Source: Neptuniibacter sp. 1_MG-2023 (lineage in GTDB: Bacteria > Pseudomonadota > Gammaproteobacteria > Pseudomonadales > Balneatricaceae). Taken from it: 64,000 nt of DNA. Both the position numbers and the translations under genes were made by a program. This document shows, one piece after another, positions 1-8,800 of this stretch; within the stretch, counting starts at the first letter, position 1, and the number at the start of each line of letters is the position of its first letter. The notes below the pieces were generated by a model. It was given only the letters and a program-made list of their open reading frames with translations, was not told the origin of the DNA and did no database searches. The stretch lies in the NCBI RefSeq assembly GCF_030547185.1, contig NZ_JAUOQR010000007.1, forward strand, positions 124,001-188,000, in the 5' to 3' direction.

Positions 1-285
1 ACTGTCTCTCAAGATAAAACCCCTTTCTAAAGTATAACAAGCTTATACATAACAGATCATCTTTTACTGATAATTGTCTCATTTATAAGGTTAAGTCATT
101 TTTTTGTTTATAAATAATAATTTGAATATGAGCACGGTTTTCGGTGGATTTTATAGCTACAGAATTTGTCTCTTTTTACTTAGTCTAACTAAGTGGAGAA
201 TAGAATTATTGGTAGGGTCATATTACGCTGCAAATAATCATAAAATCGGTACAATACACACTTTCCCATAGATCTGGTGATTTAC

Positions 286-882
286 ATGTCCGAACCGCGT
301 GTTGATAAAGAGTTTTACGATCTTAAAGATTGGCAACTAGCTGCTTATTGTGCCGCGATGTCTGAGCGTATGTTTCCTAACTTTGCATTGTTTGCTCGTT
401 TGATGGAGTTTGGTGAGTTAGCCAAAATGCGTCAGATTCTTGATGGGGTGTGGGATCACCTCAACAATAGCGGTGCGAAAATGAACTTTGACGTTCAGTT
501 GGATAATGTTGAAGCCAACATGCCCGATCTTGATAAGTTCGATATGTATGGGGCATCACCAGCACTTGACGCTATTGTTGCGTTATTTTCCACATTGAAT
601 ACAGTGCTTTCTGCTGATGCTGGAGAAGTATTAAATGTCTCCAATATGTCTCGTGAGTCCGTAGCAACATTTATAGAGATGAATGCGGATGATCAAATCT
701 CAGATGAAGAGCTGGTACGTTATATCAATACCCATGATCTTATGGTCCAAGAAGATGACTTTCATGCGGATATTATCGAGATCCTACAGGATGACCTTCC
801 TCGTAGAGAAGCACTTGCAGAGCTAAGAGAGCTGGCACATAACGGCGGCTATAGTAATTTGGGTATATGCGATAGCGAGTAA
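286..882 (+). CDS. yjaG: DUF416 (YjaG-like) family protein
   Basis: A 198-residue soluble protein with no signal peptide or membrane segment. The N-terminal part (LKDWQLAAYCAAMSERMFPN) and the later motifs KMNFDVQLD, FDMYGASPALDA and the C-terminal SNLGI match my recollection of E. coli YjaG in order and spacing, so I assign it to DUF416. The biochemical role of that family is unknown to me. ATG 286 is preferred over the in-frame GTG at 277 because GGTGA lies about 5 nt upstream of it. It is followed directly by two small membrane-associated ORFs that probably share its transcript and the terminator near 1600. Confidence 0.85.
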   Translation: MSEPRVDKEFYDLKDWQLAAYCAAMSERMFPNFALFARLMEFGELAKMRQILDGVWDHLNNSGAKMNFDVQLDNVEANMPDLDKFDMYGASPALDAIVALFSTLNTVLSADAGEVLNVSNMSRESVATFIEMNADDQISDEELVRYINTHDLMVQEDDFHADIIEILQDDLPRREALAELRELAHNGGYSNLGICDSE

Positions 883-885
883 TTG

Positions 886-1164
886 ATGTTAAAAATAGGT
901 CTAGTACTTCTTGTGCTCCCCGCACTTATTCTGATGACAGTATTTTTTATAGATCAGTCCACCGTTGATGCCTGTATTAAACAAGGGGGATCATATAATT
1001 ATCAAATTAGTGAATGTGATCTTCAGGAAAAACATCCATTTATTCCTTTAATGGTTCGCTACCCTATGCTCGTCAATGGCATGATGTTGTTATCAGTTAT
1101 TGGATTGCTTTTATGTATGAAAGGCCTTTTATGGCGCCCTCAAAAAGGATTTAAAAATGATTAA
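886..1164 (+). CDS. small two-TM membrane protein, unknown
   Basis: A 92-residue protein with a hydrophobic N-terminal helix (residues about 3-22), a roughly 30-residue loop holding two cysteines, and a second hydrophobic helix (about 62-80) ending in a basic tail. I do not recognise a family. ATG 886 is used; an in-frame TTG lies at 883. It starts 3 nt after the DUF416 stop and overlaps the next gene by 8 nt, which supports translational coupling. The two loop cysteines would be extracytoplasmic in an in-in topology, matching the Cys-rich next gene. Function unknown. Confidence 0.6.
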   Translation: MLKIGLVLLVLPALILMTVFFIDQSTVDACIKQGGSYNYQISECDLQEKHPFIPLMVRYPMLVNGMMLLSVIGLLLCMKGLLWRPQKGFKND

Positions 1165-1591
1165 AAAGTTAGTTTGGGGCCTTATACTGTTGATTGTTCT
1201 AGGTATATTTGGTGCATGGTTAACACAGGATTATTGGTTGCCTGAGTGGAATCAAGAACTAGCGGAAGAAACGCAGTTGTTTCAAGAGCAGGGGATCGCT
1301 TTTGGTAAAGAGAATGATCAACAAGCGTGTTTAGAACAAACATTGAGCAGTTTTGATCGCTGTTCTGGCTTTGCTTGTACCGTTAAGCACGGGAAATTTT
1401 TAAATGCCTGTTTAAAGCATGCGGCACCGAGTCCAGATTTTTGTAAAGATGTACCCGCATACAATGAAAAACGTTCAGACGATGATAAAACTTGGGCCAG
1501 AGAAAGTTGTTGGGGGCGAGATATTCGAGGGGAAGGTTGTCGATTATTAATGAGGCAGCAGCAATTCTTTTGCTCAACGCAACCACAATAA
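1157..1591 (+). CDS. signal-anchored Cys-rich hypothetical protein
   Basis: A 144-residue protein that starts MIKK and has one hydrophobic segment (about residues 5-22, no obvious cleavage site), then a hydrophilic domain with eight cysteines (about 58, 69, 74, 85, 96, 118, 128, 139). An even number of cysteines placed after a single export helix suggests four disulfides in the periplasm. That is an inference. No family recognised. It overlaps the preceding small membrane ORF by 8 nt and is followed by a rho-independent terminator, so it closes the transcription unit. Confidence 0.65.
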   Translation: MIKKLVWGLILLIVLGIFGAWLTQDYWLPEWNQELAEETQLFQEQGIAFGKENDQQACLEQTLSSFDRCSGFACTVKHGKFLNACLKHAAPSPDFCKDVPAYNEKRSDDDKTWARESCWGRDIRGEGCRLLMRQQQFFCSTQPQ

Positions 1592-1598
1592 ATATATA

Positions 1599-1626
1599 AA
1601 GCGAACCATAGGGTTCGCTTTTTTTG
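1599..1626 (+). terminator. rho-independent terminator after the DUF416 unit
   Basis: Perfect 7-bp stem GCGAACC (1601-1607) with GGTTCGC (1612-1618), a 4-nt loop, then a run of eight T on the plus strand. It begins about 10 nt after the stop of the Cys-rich gene. Confidence 0.85.
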
Positions 1627-2030
1627 CTTATTAATTTACAAAGTTTCTTTTCTCTATTAAGTTAAATAGCTGTTTAGAAATGCTTTATTTGCTTGTCTGT
1701 CTAAAAGCTGTACAGTGTAGTAAGGGCGCATAAGACGTCATTAAAAATAATAAAGAGATAATGGATGGGGCTGGTAGAAGCATAGCAGCTCGGGCGAAAC
1801 AACGTTGTACTATTGGTATTGCGTACTTATGGTAGTAGAAAATTTCAATATCAGTGCAGCGGATGCACTAAGTTATAATTCTGCAGTCTTAATTAAGCCA
1901 TCTCAGCATAAATTTAATGTTGGGCTTACCTATAATAGTGCCTGCGGTTTTACCTATACCATTTCAGCCTATCGAGCTATTCACTATGATGTGAACCGAC
2001 CCTCTTTTACTACTAGGATAGGGGGCTAGA
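1627..2030. other. long intergenic region upstream of the chemosensory operon
   Basis: About 400 bp. I found no convincing gene; one 74-codon frame opening with TTG is discussed under rejected items. It holds a perfect dyad AGTGCA-N5-TGCACT (1853-1869) followed 4 nt later by TATAAT (1874-1879), and a second TATAAT at 1931-1936. Neither has a good -35 at normal spacing, so the dyad may be a regulator site. A strong Shine-Dalgarno-like purine run (AGGATAGGGGG) precedes the ATG at 2031. Confidence 0.5.
1853..1879 (+). promoter_or_regulatory. dyad plus -10 element upstream of chemosensory operon
   Basis: Inverted repeat AGTGCA (1853-1858) / TGCACT (1864-1869) with a 5-nt centre, occupying the place of a -35 element in front of a consensus TATAAT (1874-1879). 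This layout is common for activator- or repressor-controlled promoters. No cognate regulator is identifiable from sequence alone, and the inferred leader to the ATG at 2031 would be about 145 nt. Confidence 0.35.
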
Positions 2031-2831
2031 ATGCAGATTGGTTCCATAGGTTTTCCTGAAGACCAGCGAATAAAGCTGGAAAAAATATTCAAACTTTCCA
2101 AACAAACACGCTATATCCTTGTTGATCCTGATTTTAATAACCTACCTGATTTAATGCTGGTATTCGGTTTTAATCTAAATGACCATCCTGAGCTTTTAAA
2201 TCTTCCTTCTAACTATCACTCACGATTGATTTTAGTCGGTCGCGGTCGACCCGCCGATAAAAGTTATGCATACCTTGGTTATCCACTTGTCTCTTCACGT
2301 GTTTTACGAACACTAGATAAGATGACAAGTGAAAATGAGGATATGGAATGTCCCGTTGTCGAAACGGTTGAAGAGAACAAATTCAGCAAGTATGAAAATG
2401 TGGAGACTGAAGCTGAAGAGCTTTCTTCCACTCGGAATGGTTTTCAAGTGTTAGTTGTTGATGACAATGAAATTATGCAGCAAGCGTTAGACTCAGAACT
2501 GCAACAGCTATCCTTGCCAGTCAATGTCCACTTTGCAGCAACAGGCGAAGAGGCTTTAGAAAAAGTCGCAAATAATTCTTATGATTTTATCTTTCTGGAT
2601 GTAGTAATGCCGGGTATTGATGGTTTTGAAACCTGTGCAGAAATGAGAAAACATTCAGAATTAAAGAAAACCCCAATCATTATGTTGACATCTAAAACCT
2701 CACCTATGGATGAGGTTAAAGGAATCATGTCCGGTTGTTCCACCTATTTAACCAAGCCGATAGAGCATGAAGAGTTCCAAAAGGTGATCAGCAGGGTATC
2801 GAATTGGGTTGATGAGTTTCAAAAAGCTTAA
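2031..2831 (+). CDS. PilG-position response regulator with extra N-terminal pseudo-receiver
   Basis: 266 residues. The C-terminal half (about 137-262) is a complete receiver: acidic pair DD in VLVVDDNE, phosphoacceptor D190 in FLDVVMPG, T in MLTSK, and the lysine of LTKP. The first 100 residues are not found in PilG (about 135 residues in Pseudomonas). They read like a decayed receiver fold, with LILVGRG in place of the switch strand and YLGYPL in place of the usual TKP loop, but have no convincing phosphoacceptor. An acidic linker (about 101-133) joins the halves. It heads an operon in the order receiver, receiver, CheW, MCP, CheA, the same order as pilG-pilH-pilI-pilJ-chpA. Role by family: CheY-like output of a type IV pilus or related chemosensory array. 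Confidence 0.8.
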   Translation: MQIGSIGFPEDQRIKLEKIFKLSKQTRYILVDPDFNNLPDLMLVFGFNLNDHPELLNLPSNYHSRLILVGRGRPADKSYAYLGYPLVSSRVLRTLDKMTSENEDMECPVVETVEENKFSKYENVETEAEELSSTRNGFQVLVVDDNEIMQQALDSELQQLSLPVNVHFAATGEEALEKVANNSYDFIFLDVVMPGIDGFETCAEMRKHSELKKTPIIMLTSKTSPMDEVKGIMSGCSTYLTKPIEHEEFQKVISRVSNWVDEFQKA

Positions 2832-2849
2832 TGATATTGGAGACAGTCA

Positions 2850-3209
2850 GTGAAAAAAGTTCTTGTAGTTGAAGATGATCCTGTTCAACAGAAGCACATA
2901 TGTACAGTGTTGGCAGGTTGTGGTGTTGAGGTCATTGTTGCCAGTGATGGTAAGCAGGGCTTAGATAAGGCAAAAAACGAAAAACCAGATTTGATCTTTA
3001 TGGATATAGTAATGCCTGAGATGGATGGTTTCTCTGCTTGTCGGCAGATCACTACAGATGAGGCCACTAAGAATATTCCTGTTGTGCTTGTTTCGAGTAA
3101 AAAAGAGGAAGCCGATAAGGTTTGGGCTCAACTTCAAGGTGCTTCAGCAATGGTTTCTAAACCCTTTTCGGATGAAGACCTGCTTGCGCAGATTAATGCA
3201 CTGACTTAA
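2850..3209 (+). CDS. pilH: PilH-like single-domain response regulator
   Basis: A 119-residue stand-alone receiver with the full CheY set: VEDDP acidic pocket, phosphoacceptor D in FMDIVMPEMDG (about residue 52), S in VLVSSK, and the conserved lysine in VSKPF. No output domain. It lies 18 nt after the first receiver gene and 9 nt before the CheW gene. In Pseudomonas Pil-Chp, PilH is the second regulator and is thought to act as a phosphate sink or retraction-linked output. Assignment to PilH rests on gene order, since single receivers are hard to tell apart by sequence. Confidence 0.82.
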   Translation: MKKVLVVEDDPVQQKHICTVLAGCGVEVIVASDGKQGLDKAKNEKPDLIFMDIVMPEMDGFSACRQITTDEATKNIPVVLVSSKKEEADKVWAQLQGASAMVSKPFSDEDLLAQINALT

Positions 3210-3218
3210 CAGAGTGGA

Positions 3219-3698
3219 ATGATGGATACTCAGCAAACCAGTATTGATCAAGAAAGTAGTTCCGAGTTTCATCAAATCAGGCATGGATTTGAAGTGGGTA
3301 GTTGCCCACTTTTAATATCTGAACAGACACGAGCTGAGGTTGTAAAGTCCCCAGCGATTTGTGCTGTTCCGTCAACGCCGGATTGGTTTTCAGGTTTTAT
3401 CAATCACCGCGGAGAAACGGTGCCAGTGTATGACCTGAATAAATATTTACGGGTATTAGATGAAGAGGAAGATGCTCAAGATTGGGTTTTGCTGATAGAT
3501 GACCATCCCAATACGGTAGGAGTATTTTTAAAGTCTCCGCCGCAAAGCGTGGCAGACCCTGAATTGCTAGATGAGGTTGCCGTAGGGCTACCGGAAATCA
3601 TTGAAAAAGCGATACGTCATGTTTACCGCGATAAAAATAATAAATGGTTTGAAATTGATCATCGTCTTTTGTTTCTAGCCTTAAAAAAACAGTTCTAA
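3219..3698 (+). CDS. pilI: CheW-like coupling protein (PilI position)
   Basis: A 159-residue protein with a CheW fold: FEVGSCPLLISEQTRAEV, then FSGFINHRGETVPVYDLNKYL, the strand pair typical of CheW, and IRHVYRDKNNKWFEIDHRLLF near the end. It should link the MCP to the CheA-like kinase. Two ATG codons (3219 and 3222) are possible after AGAGTGG. It sits between the second receiver and the MCP, as PilI does in Pil-Chp operons. Confidence 0.85.
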   Translation: MMDTQQTSIDQESSSEFHQIRHGFEVGSCPLLISEQTRAEVVKSPAICAVPSTPDWFSGFINHRGETVPVYDLNKYLRVLDEEEDAQDWVLLIDDHPNTVGVFLKSPPQSVADPELLDEVAVGLPEIIEKAIRHVYRDKNNKWFEIDHRLLFLALKKQF

Positions 3699-3719
3699 AA
3701 AGTACGGAGAGTTAGATCT

Positions 3720-5843
3720 ATGCAATCGTTTTGGGAGTTTAAGAACGTACGGATACCGATTAAGTTTGCCATTGCGTTGGCATTACTGTGCGCGGGCTTG
3801 ATCTTTATGAGTGCTTCTTACTATCAGACAATCGTTCTGCAAGAAAAAGCACAGGCACGTTCACAGCAGTTGAATGACTTCCTACTTTTAGTTAGTCGTA
3901 TTCAAGCCAATGTTTCTGAAGCGCGTTATCAGGAGAAAAGTTTCCAAGCTGAAAAAGAGATGAACCAGCTAACCATGTATAACGACATCATGGGAACGGT
4001 TGATGCAGATATTCTCAGCTTAAAATCTTACTTACGTACAGATGAAGATAAAGCCCTTGTTGAGCAATTCCAGACCATTATAGATCAGTACCAAGATACT
4101 TTTTACGACGCTTCAGAAGCGAGTATGGAGATTGGTTTAAGTAAAGAGGCTGGGCTCTCCCAAGATATAAGGACACTTATCTGGCAGACTGAGCCACTCA
4201 TTTTATGGCTTGAGCGTAGTTGGATTAGGGAAGAGCTGAGTACTTTAAGTGCCAATCTAGATGAGTTTGTTGCGAATGATGGACAGACGGTTAGCGCGTC
4301 TGAAATCAGTAAGAACTTAGTCCGTCTGAAAAACCAAATCGAAGCAACGACCCTTCGTTCTGCTACTCAGCGTGCCTCGTCTGAAAACCGAAAAATTGCA
4401 GTCGATAACATGGTTCAGATTGAAGAGCTGTTTGCTCAACTGGCCGATTCTGTAGAACGTAAACATACTCAATATACACAGCTTCAAACGATTATCGCTA
4501 AACTTGCTCCCAAAATTGATGAAGTAACCGAGTTAGCTGCTGAATATAAAGTTCAGAATGACAACTTGCAGCTAGATGATATGAAAGAGATGGCAACATA
4601 CTTCTTCATCTCAATGGGTTTGATGATCACAGCATTAGCGGTATCAATGTCGATCGTAAAATATGGTGTAATTGATCCACTGCGTAAAATACAGAATGCG
4701 ATTGACCGTGTACGTAAAGGCGAAGTGGATGCTCGAAGTGAACTAGATAGTAAAGATGAGCTTGGTCAGCTATCTGTTGTATTGGATAGCATGCTCGAAG
4801 AGAAAGAGAATGCGCTGCAAGTTAAAGAGGCAGAAAACAAACGCCTAAACGCCTCAATTATCTCTTTGATCCAAAACGTATTCCAAATCTCTCAACGAGA
4901 CCTAACGGTTCGAGTACCTGTAGCTGAAGATGTGACGGGTGCGATATCTGACTCCGTTAACCAGTTGGTTGAGTCGATTGAATCGGTACTGCTCGAAGTT
5001 AATGTAGTTTCCGGCCGTGTAAACACCGCCTCCGCACAGGTTAAATCGCAGTCCGAAACGGTCCTTAGCTATGCGGAGCGAGAGAAAGAGGAGATCGGTG
5101 AAACGTTGGATGGTCTTGATTCAGCCATTAAAGCGATGGAGTTAATCTCTAAGCTAGCGGTGATTTCAAACAACGCCTCTCAGAAAGCGATTAAAACATC
5201 AGAAACCGCTATGGATTCTGTATCTCAAACAATCGATAGTATCAATAAAATACGTCAGACCATCCATGAGGCGGAAAAACGTATCAAACGACTAGGTGAA
5301 CGTTCGCAAGAGATCGGCGGTATCGTAAACCTGATCAACAACATCTCAGAACGTACCCATGTGCTGTCACTGAATGCGAGTATGCACGCGGCATCGGCTG
5401 GTGAAGCAGGTCGAGGCTTGATGGTGGTGGTAGATGAGGTACAGCGTTTATCTGAGAACTCCCGTGAAGCAACCTCTGAAATTGAATCCCTAGTAAACAA
5501 CATTCAGTTAGAGACTGCGGACACTATCAATGTAATCAACAATGTAATCAGTGACGTTGTTGAAGGTACACGTCTTGCCGAGGAAGCGGGTGAGCGTATG
5601 GGTGAAACACGATCCACTACACAAACCTTGGTTGACTCTGTTGTGCGTATTGCACACAGCTCAGTTAAACAGGCGAAAGTGGCAGAGGAGCTTCGTGAAC
5701 GTGCGACAAGCATTAATGAAACTACCCAAGCGACGAATGCTGAGATGCGCCAGCAGGCTGAACTGTCTGATGAATTGGTAGATGCGGCCCAAGAACTGCA
5801 GAAATCAATCAGTGTATTTAAATTGGCCACGACTGAACACTAA
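3720..5843 (+). CDS. pilJ: methyl-accepting chemotaxis protein, PilJ-like
   Basis: 707 residues. TM1 is at about 17-37, then a periplasmic helical region of about 250 residues rich in SEARYQEKSFQ-type sequence, TM2 at about 292-312, a HAMP segment (about 315-366) and a cytoplasmic signalling domain. The hairpin tip reads LSLNASMHAASAGEAGRG (about 548-566), a variant of the MCP consensus LALNAAIEAARAGE. Position between CheW and the CheA hybrid, and length close to PilJ (about 680), support a PilJ-type receptor. No CheR or CheB gene is present nearby. Ligand unknown. Confidence 0.85.
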   Translation: MQSFWEFKNVRIPIKFAIALALLCAGLIFMSASYYQTIVLQEKAQARSQQLNDFLLLVSRIQANVSEARYQEKSFQAEKEMNQLTMYNDIMGTVDADILSLKSYLRTDEDKALVEQFQTIIDQYQDTFYDASEASMEIGLSKEAGLSQDIRTLIWQTEPLILWLERSWIREELSTLSANLDEFVANDGQTVSASEISKNLVRLKNQIEATTLRSATQRASSENRKIAVDNMVQIEELFAQLADSVERKHTQYTQLQTIIAKLAPKIDEVTELAAEYKVQNDNLQLDDMKEMATYFFISMGLMITALAVSMSIVKYGVIDPLRKIQNAIDRVRKGEVDARSELDSKDELGQLSVVLDSMLEEKENALQVKEAENKRLNASIISLIQNVFQISQRDLTVRVPVAEDVTGAISDSVNQLVESIESVLLEVNVVSGRVNTASAQVKSQSETVLSYAEREKEEIGETLDGLDSAIKAMELISKLAVISNNASQKAIKTSETAMDSVSQTIDSINKIRQTIHEAEKRIKRLGERSQEIGGIVNLINNISERTHVLSLNASMHAASAGEAGRGLMVVVDEVQRLSENSREATSEIESLVNNIQLETADTINVINNVISDVVEGTRLAEEAGERMGETRSTTQTLVDSVVRIAHSSVKQAKVAEELRERATSINETTQATNAEMRQQAELSDELVDAAQELQKSISVFKLATTEH

Positions 5844-5857
5844 TAGGATAGAGATCA

Positions 5858-8800
5858 ATGTTTGATCCTAAACTAGCCATCGAGTGGCTGAATGCAAAAC
5901 AAAAACTCTGTCTAAAGATGGAGTTGCCGCTGACTGAGTTGATCGTCGAGTTGTATGAATATGTCGACCAGTTCAGTGAGCACGATCTGCCAGGATTAGC
6001 CGATTTCTTAGCACTTTATGCTGAGTTGTTAGAATCCCTGCCGGAGGAGCATATTAAACAGGTAGACCCTGTAATTCACCGTTTAGCGGAACAGTTGGAT
6101 GGGGTCTTTGATGGTAACCCATCGACAGTGGCACAAGGTTTAGTGAGCTGTTTACGGGATGTTGCTTGGGCTGAACCTCTACCAGAAGAGGACAGTGGAT
6201 TTTTGCTAGAGCTGCTGGAGCTCGATTGTCGGCAGTTAAATAGTGTCGATGAGCTGGATCACTCGGAGCGTACCGATGCTGAGTTATCGGACGCATCTAT
6301 CCCGCCATCGGTTGATCTAGACCTAGATATGACGCCGGATCAATTGGTTGAACAGCCGTCATCCGAGTCTTCTCTTGCACCTTCACCTGCGGTTGAAAGC
6401 GCTTTCCCTGGTCTTTTTGCTCTATTAACGGATATGTCTGCAGGGCTTCCTAATTTTAGTGAGGAACATACTGAGCAGTTTTATGAGCAGATCGATACCC
6501 ATTCTGAGCATGATTGGTCAGGATTCTCCGATCTTCTGGCGCTTTATGGGGAGTTATTAGCCCAGTTAAGCGATACGGATTCAGCACCTTGTGCAACCGC
6601 GCTGAATCAAGCGATTTTAGGATTATTGTCACAGCCTACAGCTGACATGATTGCACCTATACTCGCCCTTATGACCGATCAGGATTGGCCTGAGCCCGTT
6701 GCTAGTGAAGATACTGAGTTTTTAAGTGAACTCTTAGAACAAGATTTAGAACGTTTGAACTCAGGCACCTTCGTTGCGAATGAGGTGGATGAGGACGAAA
6801 GTATTGAACCACTAGCGTTAATTAAAGAGGTGATTGAGCCGTTAGAATCTCAAGATTTAGATGGAGATATCGAATCAGATCTGCCATTAGAGGCTAGCCT
6901 GCCTTTACCTGAACCTCCTAGCTTTTGTTCGATTGATTTTACTCTTTTGCAGGAAGAAGGGCCGAAAATTGAGCCGGCAGTGGTTGAGATGCTCTCCCAA
7001 TCAGTTACCTCTTTAGCTGAGCAATGGCAAGAGAACTCACTCAACCCCAAATTGCTCGATGAGTCCCGCGATCTGTTAGCTACGGTTATTCGTGCATTAG
7101 ATACGATCAATCTTATTGGTGCGAAAGTGCTGGTGGAGGGATTAATACTCAACTTAGATTACTTGATTGAAAATACTATACCGCTCACTGTTGAGTCGAG
7201 TGAATCTATACATGCGTGTTTGACCGGTCTACAAGAGTACTTTGTTGATATTAGTGTATATGAACGTCAACAAACCTTACTCGATCAATATGTTGATACC
7301 CAGTTACCTTGTCGACCTACAGTGGAGCAAGCTTCTTTTATCATGGGGCTTTTAGCTTTAGCCTCATTGCAAAGTAGTGGCGATATAGAGCAAGAAACAG
7401 CGGGTGTAGATGATATAGAGTTACAAGAATCAGAAGATATAGATCCTCAGCTCCTTGATATGCTTCATCATGAGCTTCCAACTTTATCGGATGACTTCTT
7501 AAATAATATACAGAAAACCTTTGCCGATTCAGATAAAGAGGCTCTACGCAGTGCCCAACGTGCCGTACATACCCTAAAAGGTTTGGCAAATATGGCGGGT
7601 ATTAAAGGCGTGGCAAACTTAGCGCATCGGCTTGAAGATGTAATGGAGTACCTGACGGGGGCTGATCAGTTACCCTCAGGTTCCCTAAAAAATGATCTTT
7701 TTGAAGCGGCGGACTGTCTGGCTGCAATGTCAGAAAGTGTTATAGAGGGAACGGCTGTACCGGATAATGCTTTGCAGGTTTTACAGTTGATAATGGATTG
7801 GGATTATCGACTCAAAACAGAAGGCTTGCCGGCCCTAGAGCAAGACAGCTCATCCATCATTGAGGGTGCCTCTATTGTTGCTGAGCAAAGACTGACGGAT
7901 CAACCTCAACCCTCTGACGATAAAGCCGCAAATGAAAATGCGGTAGATGAATCGCCAGTTTTCCGTGTTCCTCGATCTATTTTGGATAACCTGTTTCGTC
8001 TGGCGGGTGAATCCAGCACTTTGAATACACAGCTTGATGAAGAGGTTACTCAACTTCGAGGGTTTACACGAACTAACCGCGAGCGTCACCGTATATTACA
8101 GCGTGTACTTTTTGAGCTTGAGCAGCAGTTTCAGGAGCAGATTAATACGCAATCGGAGCTTGATGAAAGCTCTGACGATTTTGATCCATTAGAGATGGAT
8201 CGCTATAACGAAATCCATACCACCATCTCCCGTGTACAAGAGGCGGTTGCCGATGTACGTGAGATTCAACAAGAGATGGAGGGACGTATCCAGAGTTTGA
8301 GCTCGTTACATATAGCTCAATCAGGTCTGCAGAAAGAAACCCTCGATAATGTTTTAAGTACTCGATTAGTTCCCGTTAAAACGATTACCTCCCGTTTGCA
8401 GCGGATATTACGTCAGGCGTGCCGTGCAACCGATAAAAAAGCCAACCTTATAATCCAAGGTGAAGATACACTGGTTGATAGCTATATCTTGAACCAGTTA
8501 GCGGATCCATTACTACATATCATTCGTAATGCTGTTGATCACGGTATTGAAACCCCTCGTTTACGAGCCCAAAGAGGGAAGCCTGAAGAGGGTTGCGTTA
8601 CGCTCACATTCTCACTCCAAGATGCCATGATTGATGTGAAGTGCAGGGATGATGGTGATGGGATTAATACGCAGCGCGTGTTAGCGGTTGCTGAAGAAAA
8701 AGAGCTGATTGAGGCGGGCTTAGAGCTCACCGATGATGAGATTAATCGTTTGATTTTGATCCCTGGTTTTTCTACCCGTGGAGAGATTAGTCAGTTGTCG

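Noticed and set aside
1-276. Search for a gene or RNA in the AT-rich window start
   Set aside because: Only a short inverted repeat ACTTAG/CTAAGT is present; no coding frame, tRNA-like fold or clear promoter.
1805-2029. 74-codon frame starting with TTG before the first receiver gene
   Set aside because: No ribosome site, no recognisable domain, unusual composition, and it spans the likely promoter and dyad of the chemosensory operon. It is probably chance.
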